Assembly: GCA_009792885.1 (NCBI GenBank)
Contig: WMCF01000014.1
Coordinates: 11,241,924 to 11,305,923, forward strand
Source of the DNA: Eremophila alpestris peregrina
Lineage: Eukaryota > Chordata > Aves > Passeriformes > Alaudidae
Length of the DNA stretch: 64,000 nt
Reading direction: 5' to 3'
Positions 34,881-46,900 of this stretch are shown here, piece by piece; position 1 is the first letter of the stretch; every line of letters starts with the position of its first letter. The position numbers were made by a program, and so were the translations under genes. Below the pieces are notes generated by a model. The model worked only from the letters and a program-made list of their open reading frames with translations, ran no database searches and was not told the origin of the DNA.

Positions 34881-36589
34881 AAAATGGAGCATTATTTTGT
34901 GTACTTTTCTGCTGTCCTGGGATCATTACAAATAAGTGAAGTTTTATATAAACTGCATTAGACTAGGTGTAAAAATCGTAACTTAAACATGTGATGGGGG
35001 TTGGCTGGTTTTTAGATCTTTGACATATGTTGCTCTAGCATACTGCATTTGGGTCCTGATTACTAATGACCAAAGGATGATTGTTCCTTGCTAATTACCC
35101 TTACTGAAGTAACAGCTGGGCTAAGTGATGTGGTGATAGATCTAAGTCAGAATGAGCTGTAGCCACACTGGTGAGATTTCTGTAGAGAGATTAGAGAGAT
35201 AGCCTATAAAAGACCAAAACCCAGAAAAGTGAGTTGCTTCTTGAAGCACTGCCTCAGGGGGAGGAATACTTGAAATGTATACAGATAATGAAAGGGAAAA
35301 GCTCAAGAAATGGTAACATTAAAGAAGGCCTAGGGCCAATAGCAGAAGCAAGTAGGTTGCTAAGTTACGAGGCAATTTTGGACAGCAGCTATGTAGGTAA
35401 GGATGGTTTAACAGGTCTGTGCCAAAGTTCCTGTGTTCAGAGGTTATATGGAAGGATTATGTCAGCATCAAATCACACACAGAGTGCAGCAATTCTGTTA
35501 CTTGGAAAGATACCCACACTGCCAGGAAAAAGACTGCCTTGCTTTCCACTCCACGTAGGGCTGGGAGAACTGGCCAGTGCCAGCCTTTATGCTTCTCTCA
35601 GTCTCACTCAGATGAGTCCCTCAAATTTCATCTCCTTCTGGGATAATTATACAGGAAAATCCAGCTTTTGGGAGCAGGAAGGTAGTTCCTGACTGCTTTT
35701 CATAGCATTTCCTACCAGGTCTGCAAGCACTTCAAACTTTTGCCCTATCAGAAGAGATCCCAGCCTGCTTGAGATGAGAAACAATGACCCTTGGCACAAT
35801 CTTTTCTGCACTGGGGATGAAATAGGGCCATTGAATGATAAAAAGAGACACTGCTCTTTTGCTGGGATCCCAAGGGCCGAAGGGCTTTTGTCACAGAATG
35901 GATTCTAGCATTTCCAAGGACAAAGGATGGCGAATTCAGTAATGAGTCCCTAGCTAGCCAGAATAATAGATTCACTCTATTTAAACCTTGTCCCAAGAGA
36001 CCTGTACGTGGGTTGGGGTTTTTTTATTTGCGGTCTCTGCTACCACAGAGCTCAGATCGATGAAAGTGCTCATCAAATATGCAACTGGCACTTGTGATAG
36101 AGATTGATATATAGGGCTAAGTACAGCTGTGTGTTACAGAGACTTCTTTCCTTGCACTTATGCTGTGGACTGATACAGGCTGTTGCCAGAATATTTCATT
36201 CTTTTTCGTATGTGATAAATGTTAGTCAGCTAGACAGACTTATTGAAGCCACATTTGATCTGTATGACAATTATGATTCTTTGAGCTCTTTCCCTAGTAC
36301 ATCCAATTTCATTTAGTGTGGATTGCTACCTCCACTCATTTGGAGTTGTTCAAATAATACAAAGGAAAGAATACTTGGAAATGTAAAAGGAAAATTGCAC
36401 AAAAAGTATAGCTTTATCAACGGTAGATTGTGCCAGACTAATGTGGCAGCTTTCTTTGGTAATAACTGTAAAACAGACTTTCTAGGCAAAAGAAACACTG
36501 GATCTAACAGATCTTGACTACAAGTTCCACATAACCTAACTTGAAGGAGACACAAAGATAATGCTGTTAAGAAGTTACCTCATGATGGC
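34881..36589. other. Intergenic DNA, no gene recognised
   Basis: It contains a TATAAAAG word at about 35206 and G4T7 at 36015-36025. A 152-codon frame at 35234-35692 matches no family I know. Nothing else was recognised. Confidence 0.45.
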
Positions 36590-36900
36590 AAGACAAAAAG
36601 AGTTCTGTTCACTGCTGTTCAAGAAAGACCAATTCAAACTGTAAGTGTTCTGGAGAAGAGCTACCAGGCTGTTCAGAAATATGATTCACTTACCCTAACA
36701 AATGAAAACTGAAGTCAAGCAGACTCTGGGAATGCTCTCACAGGTGTTGTGTTAGTAGCAAACACAAGAAAAAGGAAAGAATTATTTAAGGTGATGGGCA
36801 CAGACTTGCCACAAGTACATTTAGGGTGGAAATTATAAATATATTCTTGACCATCAGAGAATTTAGGATTTGGAATAGGAGTCCAGTAGAAGCAGCAAGA
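36590..36900 (+). mobile_element. Probable ancient CR1/L3-like LINE remnant
   Basis: Words such as GTTCTGGAGAAGAGCTACCA, AAGGTGATGGGCACAGAC, ACATTTAGGGTGGAAATTAT and AATTTAGGATTTGGAATAG follow the order seen near the 3' end of old amniote CR1-type elements. It is strongly diverged and interrupted, with no coding capacity left. I rely on remembered consensus words, so boundaries and family are approximate. Confidence 0.45.
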
Positions 36901-39900
36901 AGAGATGTGGTTGGAAAACTTGTGTGAACCAGCAGAGTCACATTGTACTGTGTTGTGCTTATCTTAGCAAAGATAGCACTCCATAGGGAACTTACCTCTC
37001 CTGTAGGTTTATATAAACACTGGAGGGAAATGCTTTTTATTTTTTGATTATCTGGAAATTTTTGCCAGAGCTGTAATACAACATTATATCCACTGGTTCA
37101 AATGTCAGGACTATGTCAGCATTTTTATACAGTAACTTCAGTAGATCAAAAAACACATGTCATGCCCTAGTGTTCAGTGAGTATGAAAAATATGATTTTT
37201 AAAGGCTTGGATTTTTTTTTTATTCTTCTAATCTCCTGCCAATGCATATGAAATAACTTACAATGAAACTCAAGACATCACTAATGGGCTATTCCCCTCA
37301 GTATAACATGGGTTTAAAAGGGGAAACATCTAGATTCTGAAGTGCGCTCCGCCTTATTTTGATCTTGAAATGATATTTTAAATTTCTTTAGAGATATTTT
37401 TAATGCATATGCACATCTAATTACAGCTAAAGATAATTTGTACTTTAATTATCCTCCCTTCCTGCTAGGTCCTCAGCAGATGAACAAGCCCAAAGAGAGT
37501 TTTTAACCTGGGTGCTCTCTGCTTCACCACACCTTGATGGATCCTCTCTCCTGCTCCCAGAAGTCCAAAGATGAAAAAGGGTAAATGTGTGTGAAATGTG
37601 TGAAATACACGCACACACACACACACACATGCAGGGAGGGCAGGGAAGGGAACATCTGCCCTGTGTAATATTCACTGTATCCAGCCTTAGTATTTAAACA
37701 GAGTTACTTCTGAACACACAGCCCTGGTTTGAAAAAAGGAGTTTCCCACACTGCTGTGAAAAATTGTTTCTTGGAGTGTCAGAACCCAAGGCTCACAAGC
37801 AATTTGATTGTTTTGCAGTCTTCTTGATCTCCCTTTATGATTTGCACGTTCTCTTCCTTATTCAACCCAAAACTGCAGATGCCTCATTTCTCCAAAGCCT
37901 TAATGCCTTGCCCCACTTCAGTCTGGGCACCTCCCAGGGTACCTCTGCTGCTCCCCACTGTCCTAGTCCTGCACAGCCTCTTGCTGGAGATCTGGGCTGC
38001 AATTCCAACAGCTGGTCTCAGCCCAGCTAAGGCTGATGAGAAGGTGCAGGCATTTTGAGGAGAACATATTAAATGGAAGCATTTTCTTGTATATTGATGA
38101 CACAAGTAACCTCTGCTCCTTTTCCCTTCACCAACTCCAGCTGCTGGTCACCATCCAGCTCTTGGATGTTGCAACACTGCACTGCAAGCCTCTGTGTTCT
38201 CATCCTTTGTTCCAAAGCCCCACTCCTGCTGGCAACACCGTGTTTTGCCTCTGGCAAAATGACACACATCTGCTGCTCCTCAAGGGCTGTCTGTCATCCT
38301 GCCCTCCTCCACCAATATCAGAGTTGCCATAATCGAGATTTTCAGGTGTGATGGAAGAGAAAATTAAGTGATTTGGGAGGTGTAAGCTTTCAGCCTACCT
38401 GTCCACTGTTATTTACTTATGGATTTTTAGTTTTTCTCAGGAGAAATAGATAAGGTCCTTTAAAGCAGGTTCTTAGTTGGCAGCTTGGTGAAGGAGCAGT
38501 GGGAGTGCGTATGAAAGAAGCTGGAATAAACAACAAAACCAAAACATAAGGTCACAATTCAAGCAAATATGCCAGAGGGAGCACTAGGAGCAGACAGTGT
38601 TTATTGCTCAATGTAGTCTAAAGTCCAGGCAGTGTGAGAATGCCATCCAACAGAGCTCTCCTGAAGCTCAGAATGGAGAGGTGCACAGAGAGCAGGCCAC
38701 AGAGGAGGGAGCATGTTTTTCTTTGAAAAGGGTCAATAATGATTGTGCAGTAGGCTGGAAATATGTAGTCATATAAAAGGTGTCAGTGATAGCAGCAGAA
38801 TAGAAGCCTTCACACATTTCTTTATTAAAAAAAAAAAAAGAATCAGACATTAAGCATTATTGTGAAACAGCAGGTCAGTCACCATTTCTTATACAAACTA
38901 TTGCAGCTGAAAATGACTGTGGGAAAACTTCCTAATTAGCCCTGTTGGGGTTTTTTTGTTGTTGTTTTTTAAGAGAAAAGTAGCAGAACTTCTGAGTCTG
39001 GTTTCCTGTGGAAACAAAGCTTACACAACCAGTGTTTGTCCTGTACCTAATAATTTTTGTAACCCTCTGGCAAATCAGGCTTTGACTAAAGTTGAAAGGG
39101 TGATAGTGTTGGACATGATTGTATTTTCTTAAATGTTTCGTGAAGTCTGGCAGCAGGATAAGGGATGGAGTCAAGTTACTGCCCTGACTGAGGAAAAGGC
39201 TCTCAGCCATTATGAGCTGGTCCCAGCCAGCTGGCCAGGCAGCACACACGTGCCCACAGTGAGTGTATTTGTAGCTTCCAAACAGCCCCAGTTTGTTGTC
39301 TCTTGGTAGTGGCAGGGTGATTGGAGGCATGAGGAGAGCTGGGATTATTGTGGTGAAAAGAAAGAGATGTGGGACAAAGGACTCAAATCCGTAGGAAATC
39401 AGTCTTCGTTAGTGGTGCTGCTCAGGAACAACATGTTTGTCTAACAATAGCTTTCTGCCCAAGCACATACGTCAGAGCCAGATTAGATTTCTATTTGCAT
39501 ACCTCCTTACCTTTCTCAGGAATGCCTCTGGCATAAAACTCCTCAATATCTCCTTCTTCCTTTAGGCATGGGTCTCCTGGAAAGTAACTGTGAAAGTTGC
39601 ATCTTATTTCTTAATACATTTATTACTTTGTTTACTTAAAGTCAGAGGAACTGGGTTTAATAACCACATCAAATGTTTGCTGCTTTTTTTTTTAAACCTC
39701 TTGGCTCTTCAGAAATAGCATAACAGAGAGAGAGCACAAATGAGCTGGGTGCAATTACAATCTGCACACACACTGAGAGCAGAACCTGAAGACAGCATTG
39801 TTGTGCAATGTAAACAAGGCATAAACTTATCCTGCTGAACCCTAGTAGCTAGTGATCTGAGAGGGAAAGAATCCAATGGATTTCTGAAGCATAGGGATGA

Positions 39901-42900
39901 GCTTGTAGTACTGACAGGAAGAACAGGATTATTTTGTTTTCTTTCGAACTGAACACATTTTATACTTACTTGTTGAAATAATAAGCATGGAAAAAAACAA
40001 CCTACAAGAAAACTTTAACAGCCACAGTATAAAAGAATGCTGTAGAATCCAAGGGAGTTTTTAATCTGCAGGGAGAGAGAACAGGAGCTGTGCTCTTCTT
40101 TCTGTTTTATGTAGTCTAAGGTCTGCATTATGCTCATTATAATGATATCAGTGTTTCTAAATTAAAGTGGTGATGCCTAGATTCCACAGGGATGTGTGTC
40201 ACAGAAATGCATGTGTTAGTAATTAAAACAGAGCGTTCAAATATTGCTGCAGATTCAGACAAGAACCTTTTTGTGCAGTTGTGTAATAAAAAAAAAAAAA
40301 AAGGAAGCTAGAGCCAAACTGAGGGCAGCATTAATACACTGCACAGCCACTGACACCATGTGAGACCTTGTGCACTGTTCCTGCCACCAGCCACACTGAA
40401 GAAAAGAAGTGTTTTCAAATACCAGGTAGCATTTCAGAAAGATTTTATGGAAGTCCATTCAAACTCTTAACTCTATGTTCCCACTGTTAAGTAACCACTT
40501 GGAAAATTCACTCCAACAAATAACTAGTTACCTAGAAAGCCTAGAAAGCAAATGAGATACAACCACAATGAAACAGATACTGCTTCAGTGGATCCTACCA
40601 CAAGGCTGCTCCATATGCAGCCATCAGTATTGTGCCTTTTCAGGGACAAGTATTTGGCACTTCAAGGAAAAAAAAAAGGCACAAAGAGGCAACTGGGCTG
40701 TGCTGCACTTCATGGGGTAGGGGATATCCTTCCTGATCCCCCCATGGACAAGGGGTTTGTGAGAAGAAATATAGAGCAATTACCCTAATCACAATGTTAG
40801 CAAATGTGATTAATGATCAAACAGCTTTCCAAAATTTTGGAAAATCCTGTCTTAGTGCTACTTGCCTTGAATTCCTCCCACTGCAATAAGCTGTGTAAGT
40901 TGACAAAATGCAAATTCAAGAAGCACTACCTTTTTTGTCCCAGGGGGGCTTTAGCTTCATTATACCAAACCTACTCTTTAGGAGCTGACCTAATTTCTTC
41001 TGTTGTTATAATTTTAGAAGGAAGTTTTACAGGCTCTTTGTACATGATACGGATTTGTACTCGAAGGTATCTTGGCCAGAAAAAGAGGATGAAAAATAGT
41101 GCTTTGTTCCCAGTACATTGTTGGTTTAATTTAGTCAGGTGTGTCTCATGGAGGAACAGAGGAGTCACATTTAAGGCTTGCTGATTTTGCCCTCAACTTG
41201 CCTTTATGTGTTCTGAGGCTTGTTGCACAAGTAGTGTGGCTAAAGAATTAGCTCCCCTCACCAGCTTAACTGCCAAGGAGTTTTACACTAGGTCAAATCT
41301 AATGAATTGGCACTACACAATCTAGCAGCTCAGATCTGCTTTCAAAGCAAACACCTCAAATGTGTCATTAAAAGGCTAAAATACACCCACTGGGCAAGGC
41401 CTCCATCCATGTGGCTGCATGAGTCGTAGGCTGAGTCAAGGGGATCCTGTGAAAAGCAACACTTTGCTCAGAGCAGTAGTGAAGGGGATGGGGTTTGTCT
41501 CATACAGTTTTTGCAGTGACTTGCTGTAGTCTGTTGATGTTTGCTCAGTCACACCTAGTCAAACAGGTTTACATTGTCTCCTGCCTCATCATCTGTTTCT
41601 TTTCTTTTCTTTCTTTCTTTTTGTATTTTTTTCCAGTGGTCTGGGTTGGTTTGGGCTTTTTTAAAACTTTGTTTTCACAGTTGTGATAGAATTGTTACCA
41701 GAAAGTATCAATGTGATAAAAACAGAGTAGGCTTCAGAGGCCTGTCCTGAGTGCAGACTTAACTACCTGAGATCACTTGCTTGTGATATATGTTCATTTA
41801 AGTAATTAACACATATGACTGAGAGCAGAGCAGAACTTTAGAGTCTTCCCAGCCCTCCCCTGTGCACTTCAAGTAACTACATTTTTTTATTATGGCACAT
41901 GCCTAGTGAGAATTCAGAAAGAGGTTTTTCCATGGCACAAGCTGAAAACTTTCCCCTTGCTCACAAAGGGAGAAGGGCTGACTTGCAGCAATTTTTAATC
42001 CAGGAGTACATCTGTGGAGATGAACTCTCTTGAAAAGCTGTGACAGCAGGGCTAATTTGGAGTAAAGCACTTTTGGACCAAATAAATGTCACACCAGGGA
42101 GAGTAGGAGGTCTGGAAGGAGGCTGCAGAAAGTGTGGATGAGTAACCTGGGTTATTGTACTAATGAGATTATGTTTTGCTTCGAGATCAACTGTAGAGAG
42201 AGCCTGAGTCGTTTTGTCTTGGCCTATGTCATGAGGAGGGGGAGGCAAAGATTTAATGACCAAAATATCTGTATTGCTGCCAGGCTGTACCTTGGTTCCC
42301 TGGGCACCCCCTCACAGCTGTCCAGGAGAGTTACAGGAACTTTTCCTTTTAGTCTTCTCTCTGCCACCAGCCACTGTTCTCTCACCAAGCCTCTCCAAGA
42401 CCTCCCTTACCTTCAGGCACACCCTCCAGGCTTTCTGGCCTCTTCACTGATGCTTGGTGAGATTGCTTTTTCTCAGATTCCAGTCTGGGAAGTGTCTGAC
42501 AGCAGGGACTCCCCTGCCTCCCACCCCACTTTTTCTGGGCTGGGACATCCCACAGCTGGGGCCTCCCCAAGCCCAGGGGAGCCTCTCTGCTCTGCTGGGA
42601 GCCCCCTCTCCAGGGAGCACAGCTTTCCTCTCCCTGCAGGCACTGCAATGCTATCAGCCCCTGCTGAGCTGGTGTTTGGTTTCCCTGTTTTATCTCCGTG
42701 CACCTAACAGAGCATTTCATACCTACAAAAATGTGTATATTATATATCCTGTTACAGTGATATAACATAGACTGGTGTAAGTCCATTTTATACAGCTTAT
42801 CAGACTTGCTCATAAGGAGTTGATCTATTGTGTTTTAATTATATTGATGTAGTTGCAGCATAGTTCTCCCTGTAAAAATAGGATGAGAAAAATCCCTGGG

Positions 42901-42959
42901 TAAGGGAAATTTTGCTGGTCAGTTTTAGAAAAACCTTCACATGCCTTACTTTTCTTTCA
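36901..42959. other. Intergenic DNA, no gene recognised
   Basis: Mixed AT-rich and locally GC-richer sequence (the GC-richer part is about 42270-42700). Simple repeats: (AC)n at 37607-37629, A runs near 38825-38837 and 40288-40302, a CTTT-type run near 41603-41621, and G4T7 at 38947-38957. The 191-codon frame at 42132-42707 is Ser/Pro-rich, unfamiliar and lacks conserved motifs. I do not call it a gene. Confidence 0.45.
37607..37629. repeat. (AC)n microsatellite
   Basis: About eleven AC units with one G interruption at 37611, preceded by TG-rich sequence at 37586-37601. Confidence 0.9.
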
Positions 42960-43500
42960 GGAATCCTGCGATTTTCTGCATGCATTGATGATAACTTCAT
43001 TCTCCAAGTGACAGGGGACCCACCAAGGAGAGGTGTTTCCCTCTCCTGTTGGACCTTGTTCTCACCAACAAGGACGATCTGGTGTGGAATATGAAGCTCA
43101 AGGGTAGCCAGGGCTGCAGTGACCACTGAATGGTGGCACTCAAGATCCCTAGGGCAGCAAGCAGGGAGCACAGCAAGCTCACTGCCCTGGAATTCAGGAG
43201 AGCTGACTTGGGCCTTTTCAGGGATCTGCTTGGTAGATTTTCACCAAGCAGATAAAGCTCTGGAGGGAAGAGGGGAACAAGAACTGGGCTGGTTAATATT
43301 CAAGGATCACCTCCTGCAGCCTCAGGGGTGATCTGTCTCAAAAAAAGAGGAAGTCCAAGAAAGAGGAAGTCAGGAAAAAATGCCAGGAAGCCTGAACTGA
43401 TGAAAAACTTGGTCTAGTAGAAGGTGTCCCTGCTCATGGAGTGCAGCTGGAATTCAATATTCAAGGTGTCTTCCAGCCCAGACCATTCCATGACCTAGCT
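42960..43500 (+). mobile_element. Internally deleted CR1 LINE (endonuclease end joined to 3' tail)
   Basis: 42960-43405 is CR1 ORF2 coding sequence from the C-terminal part of the endonuclease and just beyond. The peptide words CIDDNFILQVTGDPPRRG and, in another frame, ALEGRGEQELGWLIFKDHLL are visible. At about 43405-43412 it passes directly into the CR1 3' UTR (AACTTGGTCTAGTAGAAGG, TGTCCCTGCTCATGG), then CTTCCAGCCCAGACC and ATTCCATGACCTAG. The whole reverse-transcriptase region is absent. The reading frame is broken in several places, so the element is dead. Confidence 0.85.
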
Positions 43501-43924
43501 CCATGCATGACCAAAGTAACTGCATAAATACATTTCTGTAACTCCAGCCTTCTCCACTGCTCCCCTTTCCTCTGTTATCTCCAGTCTGCCATCACTCAGA
43601 CTTTGTGCTCCCCCTGCACAAAGTGCAGTGCCCAAGGTGGTTTGTTATGGATGAGTTCTGTATGGATGCACTGTACAGCTCACTTGTTCTGTCAGAATTC
43701 AGCTGTGATATTGATTTAAAAATTTGAAGGAGAGAGAACTCATATTCAAGTGCATCCAAACTTGTGTTTAGCCTTACTCATTGCTTTTAGCATTAGGCAG
43801 AACTGTCAGTAGAGTTTCTATGGGACTGGTTATATACCCAAAATGCTTGCTTATGGCTTATAGTAGCGGTAGTAGAGCTGCATCTACAGAGTATCAGGAT
43901 CTGGGGCTCCAAAATTGCAATATT

Positions 43925-43975
43925 ACTTTGTTTAGTTCCCTTCCAACCCAAACTATTCCATGAGTCTGTGGACAT
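43925..43975 (+). mobile_element. CR1 LINE tail fragment
   Basis: The sequence TTCCCTTCCAACCCAAACTA followed by TTCCATGAGTCTGTGG is the last ~50 bases of a CR1. It lies about 430 bases after the previous CR1 and in the same orientation. It could be a very short insertion or a diverged copy whose 5' part is no longer recognisable. Confidence 0.75.
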
Positions 43976-46900
43976 TAACAGAATTAAGCACTATGCAGCG
44001 GATGAAGCCCTAAATTAGAAAGCACTAGGAAGAAATTCAAACAGACTATGGAATTGCTGGACTGGGCAAAAAAGCTGTTAGCCTTTTAAGTTCATCTCAT
44101 TAATTTTCTTCTTTTCTAAGGGCAGTAAAACCACAGTTTCTATCCCCCATGTCATACTTTAAATATTTTCATGTTTGTGTCAGTGTACTCAAGGCATTTA
44201 ATAGATTCTTTTATATATTTGTGATTGCTTGACTTTCATTAATTTAGATTTATTTGTTCATGGTACATTTTAATCCCTCAGTGGGGGAAGTAAAAAATCA
44301 ACTACCACTAAAACCATTTATATCTGTTTTACCAAATTGTTCTTTAATCAATATTGGGTATTTTTTCATTCTTTTAGACTGCTAAAAAAATTGACTTTCC
44401 TAGCTAGTTTCTTCAAGTTTACCTGAAAGAGACAGGGTGGAAAGGGAAGACAGATTGCCCAAGTTTTATATTTGTATTACAGCTATTCAGGGGGAATGAA
44501 AATAAATGTTTAAAAAGGAGTAGCAACACATTTTTCAAGGATTAGAGTTTATACCACAGATAAAGCAGAAAAAGACACACATGGCATGATAAGAAGTAAA
44601 AGTGGTCAGAAGCGTATGTGACTGTGAAGGAGGAAGAAAATTAAAAGTTGAATGATGGTAAAAGAGAGAGTCAGGGAAGAGACTTAAACCAATGACAAAA
44701 ATGGGCAAGAACAAGTGTAGCAGCTTTTGTTTGTGATAGGGATGAAGGGGCTATTAAGGATGTCTCCCATCAGGAGAGGGGTGGGGAGGAAAAGGCAGGG
44801 AACACGCAAGAATGCTGTGACTTTGAGCAAAAAGGTTGCATGGTCCATCTGTCTTGAGGTAGGACTGACTTTGATTAGTTCAAGCAACAGGGTAGGACAA
44901 ATGGAAGAACAATTCTTATGGAGAGACTGGAGGAATTGGATTAGCACTTCAGGGGGCTCCTTGGAAGTTCAGCAGCAGCCATATGAAAGTTGAATTGGAA
45001 AAGACACTTCCCCAAGAAGGCATAAGGGCTAAAATGTAGGACTGGGTGGATGGAGAGACCAAGATAAATGCACATCACTGGTGCCAGTGTGACTGGGTAC
45101 TGATACACCAGGAAAGGCAGAAGAGTAAAAGCCTGCTGAGATTTCCACGGCAAATGGGAATGGAAAAGGAAGCCTCAGCTGTCAAAAGGGAAAAGCAAAG
45201 ATGGAGTTGTGAAGGCCAAGGAAAGCAAGTGTTGAGTGGAAAAAGAAAGTTGGCAGAGAGGTGACAGAAGTAAGAGACAGGCATCAGTGAAGATATTTAA
45301 AAAACAACATCATTTAAGGAGGCAGAAGTCATGAGAGTGATTTCAGTAGTGTAATGACAGAAGACAGAAGAATGTCTGAATGCAAGACAGAGTAGAAAAG
45401 AAGCTTGGAAGTGCTCTCTGTGCATGAGTTGTGGTTTTAATCTGAGACTTGAGCCAAGAAAATGAGGGGATGTTGTGATTATTGATTACAGTGTGCACAC
45501 TACAGGAAAGTTAGTGAAGGCTCTGAAGGACAGAGGGAACAAGACAGAGAAGTGTTACAAGCATGTGAAAGAGAGGTGGTGTGAGTATTAGTATCTTCAG
45601 GAACTGGTTTATGCAGTCTTGCATTGAGAAGAGAACTCACAGGAGAAAGCTTGCTAGCACAGGTAGGGAAGATGTTTTCAGAGATTTTTCCTTCCTCTAT
45701 CTGAAACTTGATGGATGCACATGGATCCTTTAGCAACAAGGCCGGTTTTCAGACAAACCAGCAAGATGGAAAGGAATAATTAACCATAAGGAGAGACAGT
45801 TAAGGGAATGGAGGGAAATAATTGGGTTGAGAAATAGGGAACTATCTAATTAGCCTAACTGGCATCCATCATCTGCCATTTTCTACAGCATCACCATTTC
45901 CCAGTATTCACTGTACTGGAAGTCTGTGTAATGACAAGTGGGAATCAGGTCACTTGGAAGACCAGCAGCTGTACATGCTGATTTCTAAGATTATCCCTGT
46001 CTCTCTTGTGTTAAAGATGAGAAGCTAGGAAAGAAAAACCAGTTTTCAAAGTCAGGGTCAGCAGAGATGAGCACACCATTTGCATTTTACTTTATTAATG
46101 TGGGCTAACTCAGCAGGCAAATTCTAGAATACTGATAAAAGATTCTGTAACCAAAAATTATGTTGCAAAAAAGTAGTGACTGCAAATCATTTTTTCCCCT
46201 AACGTAAATGAGGCACTGTTGGGGTGGGGGGGACATTGTGGAGTGTGTCATATTTCATTTCATTCAGGAAATACAGATGTAGGCTGGACAAAAAAGGCTC
46301 CCGATATTCCACCAAGGAAAGATTTTGTGAAAAAAGAGGTTCAGCTGTGCCCCATGGTTGTCATATAGTCCTGCTCCTAGGTGGTGCCTGCTATTGGGTC
46401 TATGTGTTCTCCCTCTGTTTTTAATCTGATCAGCTCACAGAGCTGGCTCTAGCCTAGGTTTCTGGCAAGAAACCCTCTGTTAGCCCTCTGGAGAAAGTGA
46501 AACCTTTTACAGTTTGGATCCTAAAATCTCCCAAAACTTAACTGCTCTTCCCTTTACCCCACACTTCTCATTAGCTCAAACACAGGTCCCTTCCTATAAA
46601 GTAGCATGGAGTTACTGAGTACAGAGCATCTCTTCATGGCCCTGTGGATGTGGAAGCCACTGGGCCCACACTGGGTTTGAGGGGTGCTAGCTCTGAACAT
46701 GCCTTGCTGAGGCAGCTCAAGGAATACACAGATGTGTGCAAAATAATCAGTAGCTACGTGGTTTTCCTTGCCCGAGGCTTCTGAGCTTTCTTAGGGCGGG
46801 GATCAGAGACTTGGAGGCTTTCTGCTCTCCTCTAAATCATAGGAAACTTACTCTTTAGCTTGAGCTGGATCTCACAGCTAAACCAACGTGCTGTGACAGG

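Noticed and set aside
35234..35692. 152-codon + strand open frame after a TATAAAAG word
   Set aside because: The peptide is unfamiliar and lacks motifs. The TATA word alone is weak evidence in AT-rich DNA, and no following AATAAA at LTR spacing was found, so neither a gene nor an LTR is supported.
42132..42707. Longest single open frame in the window (191 codons, + strand)
   Set aside because: Ser/Pro/Leu-rich with no recognised motif, lies in a locally GC-rich patch where stops are rarer, overlaps other open frames on both strands, and has no promoter or splice context.
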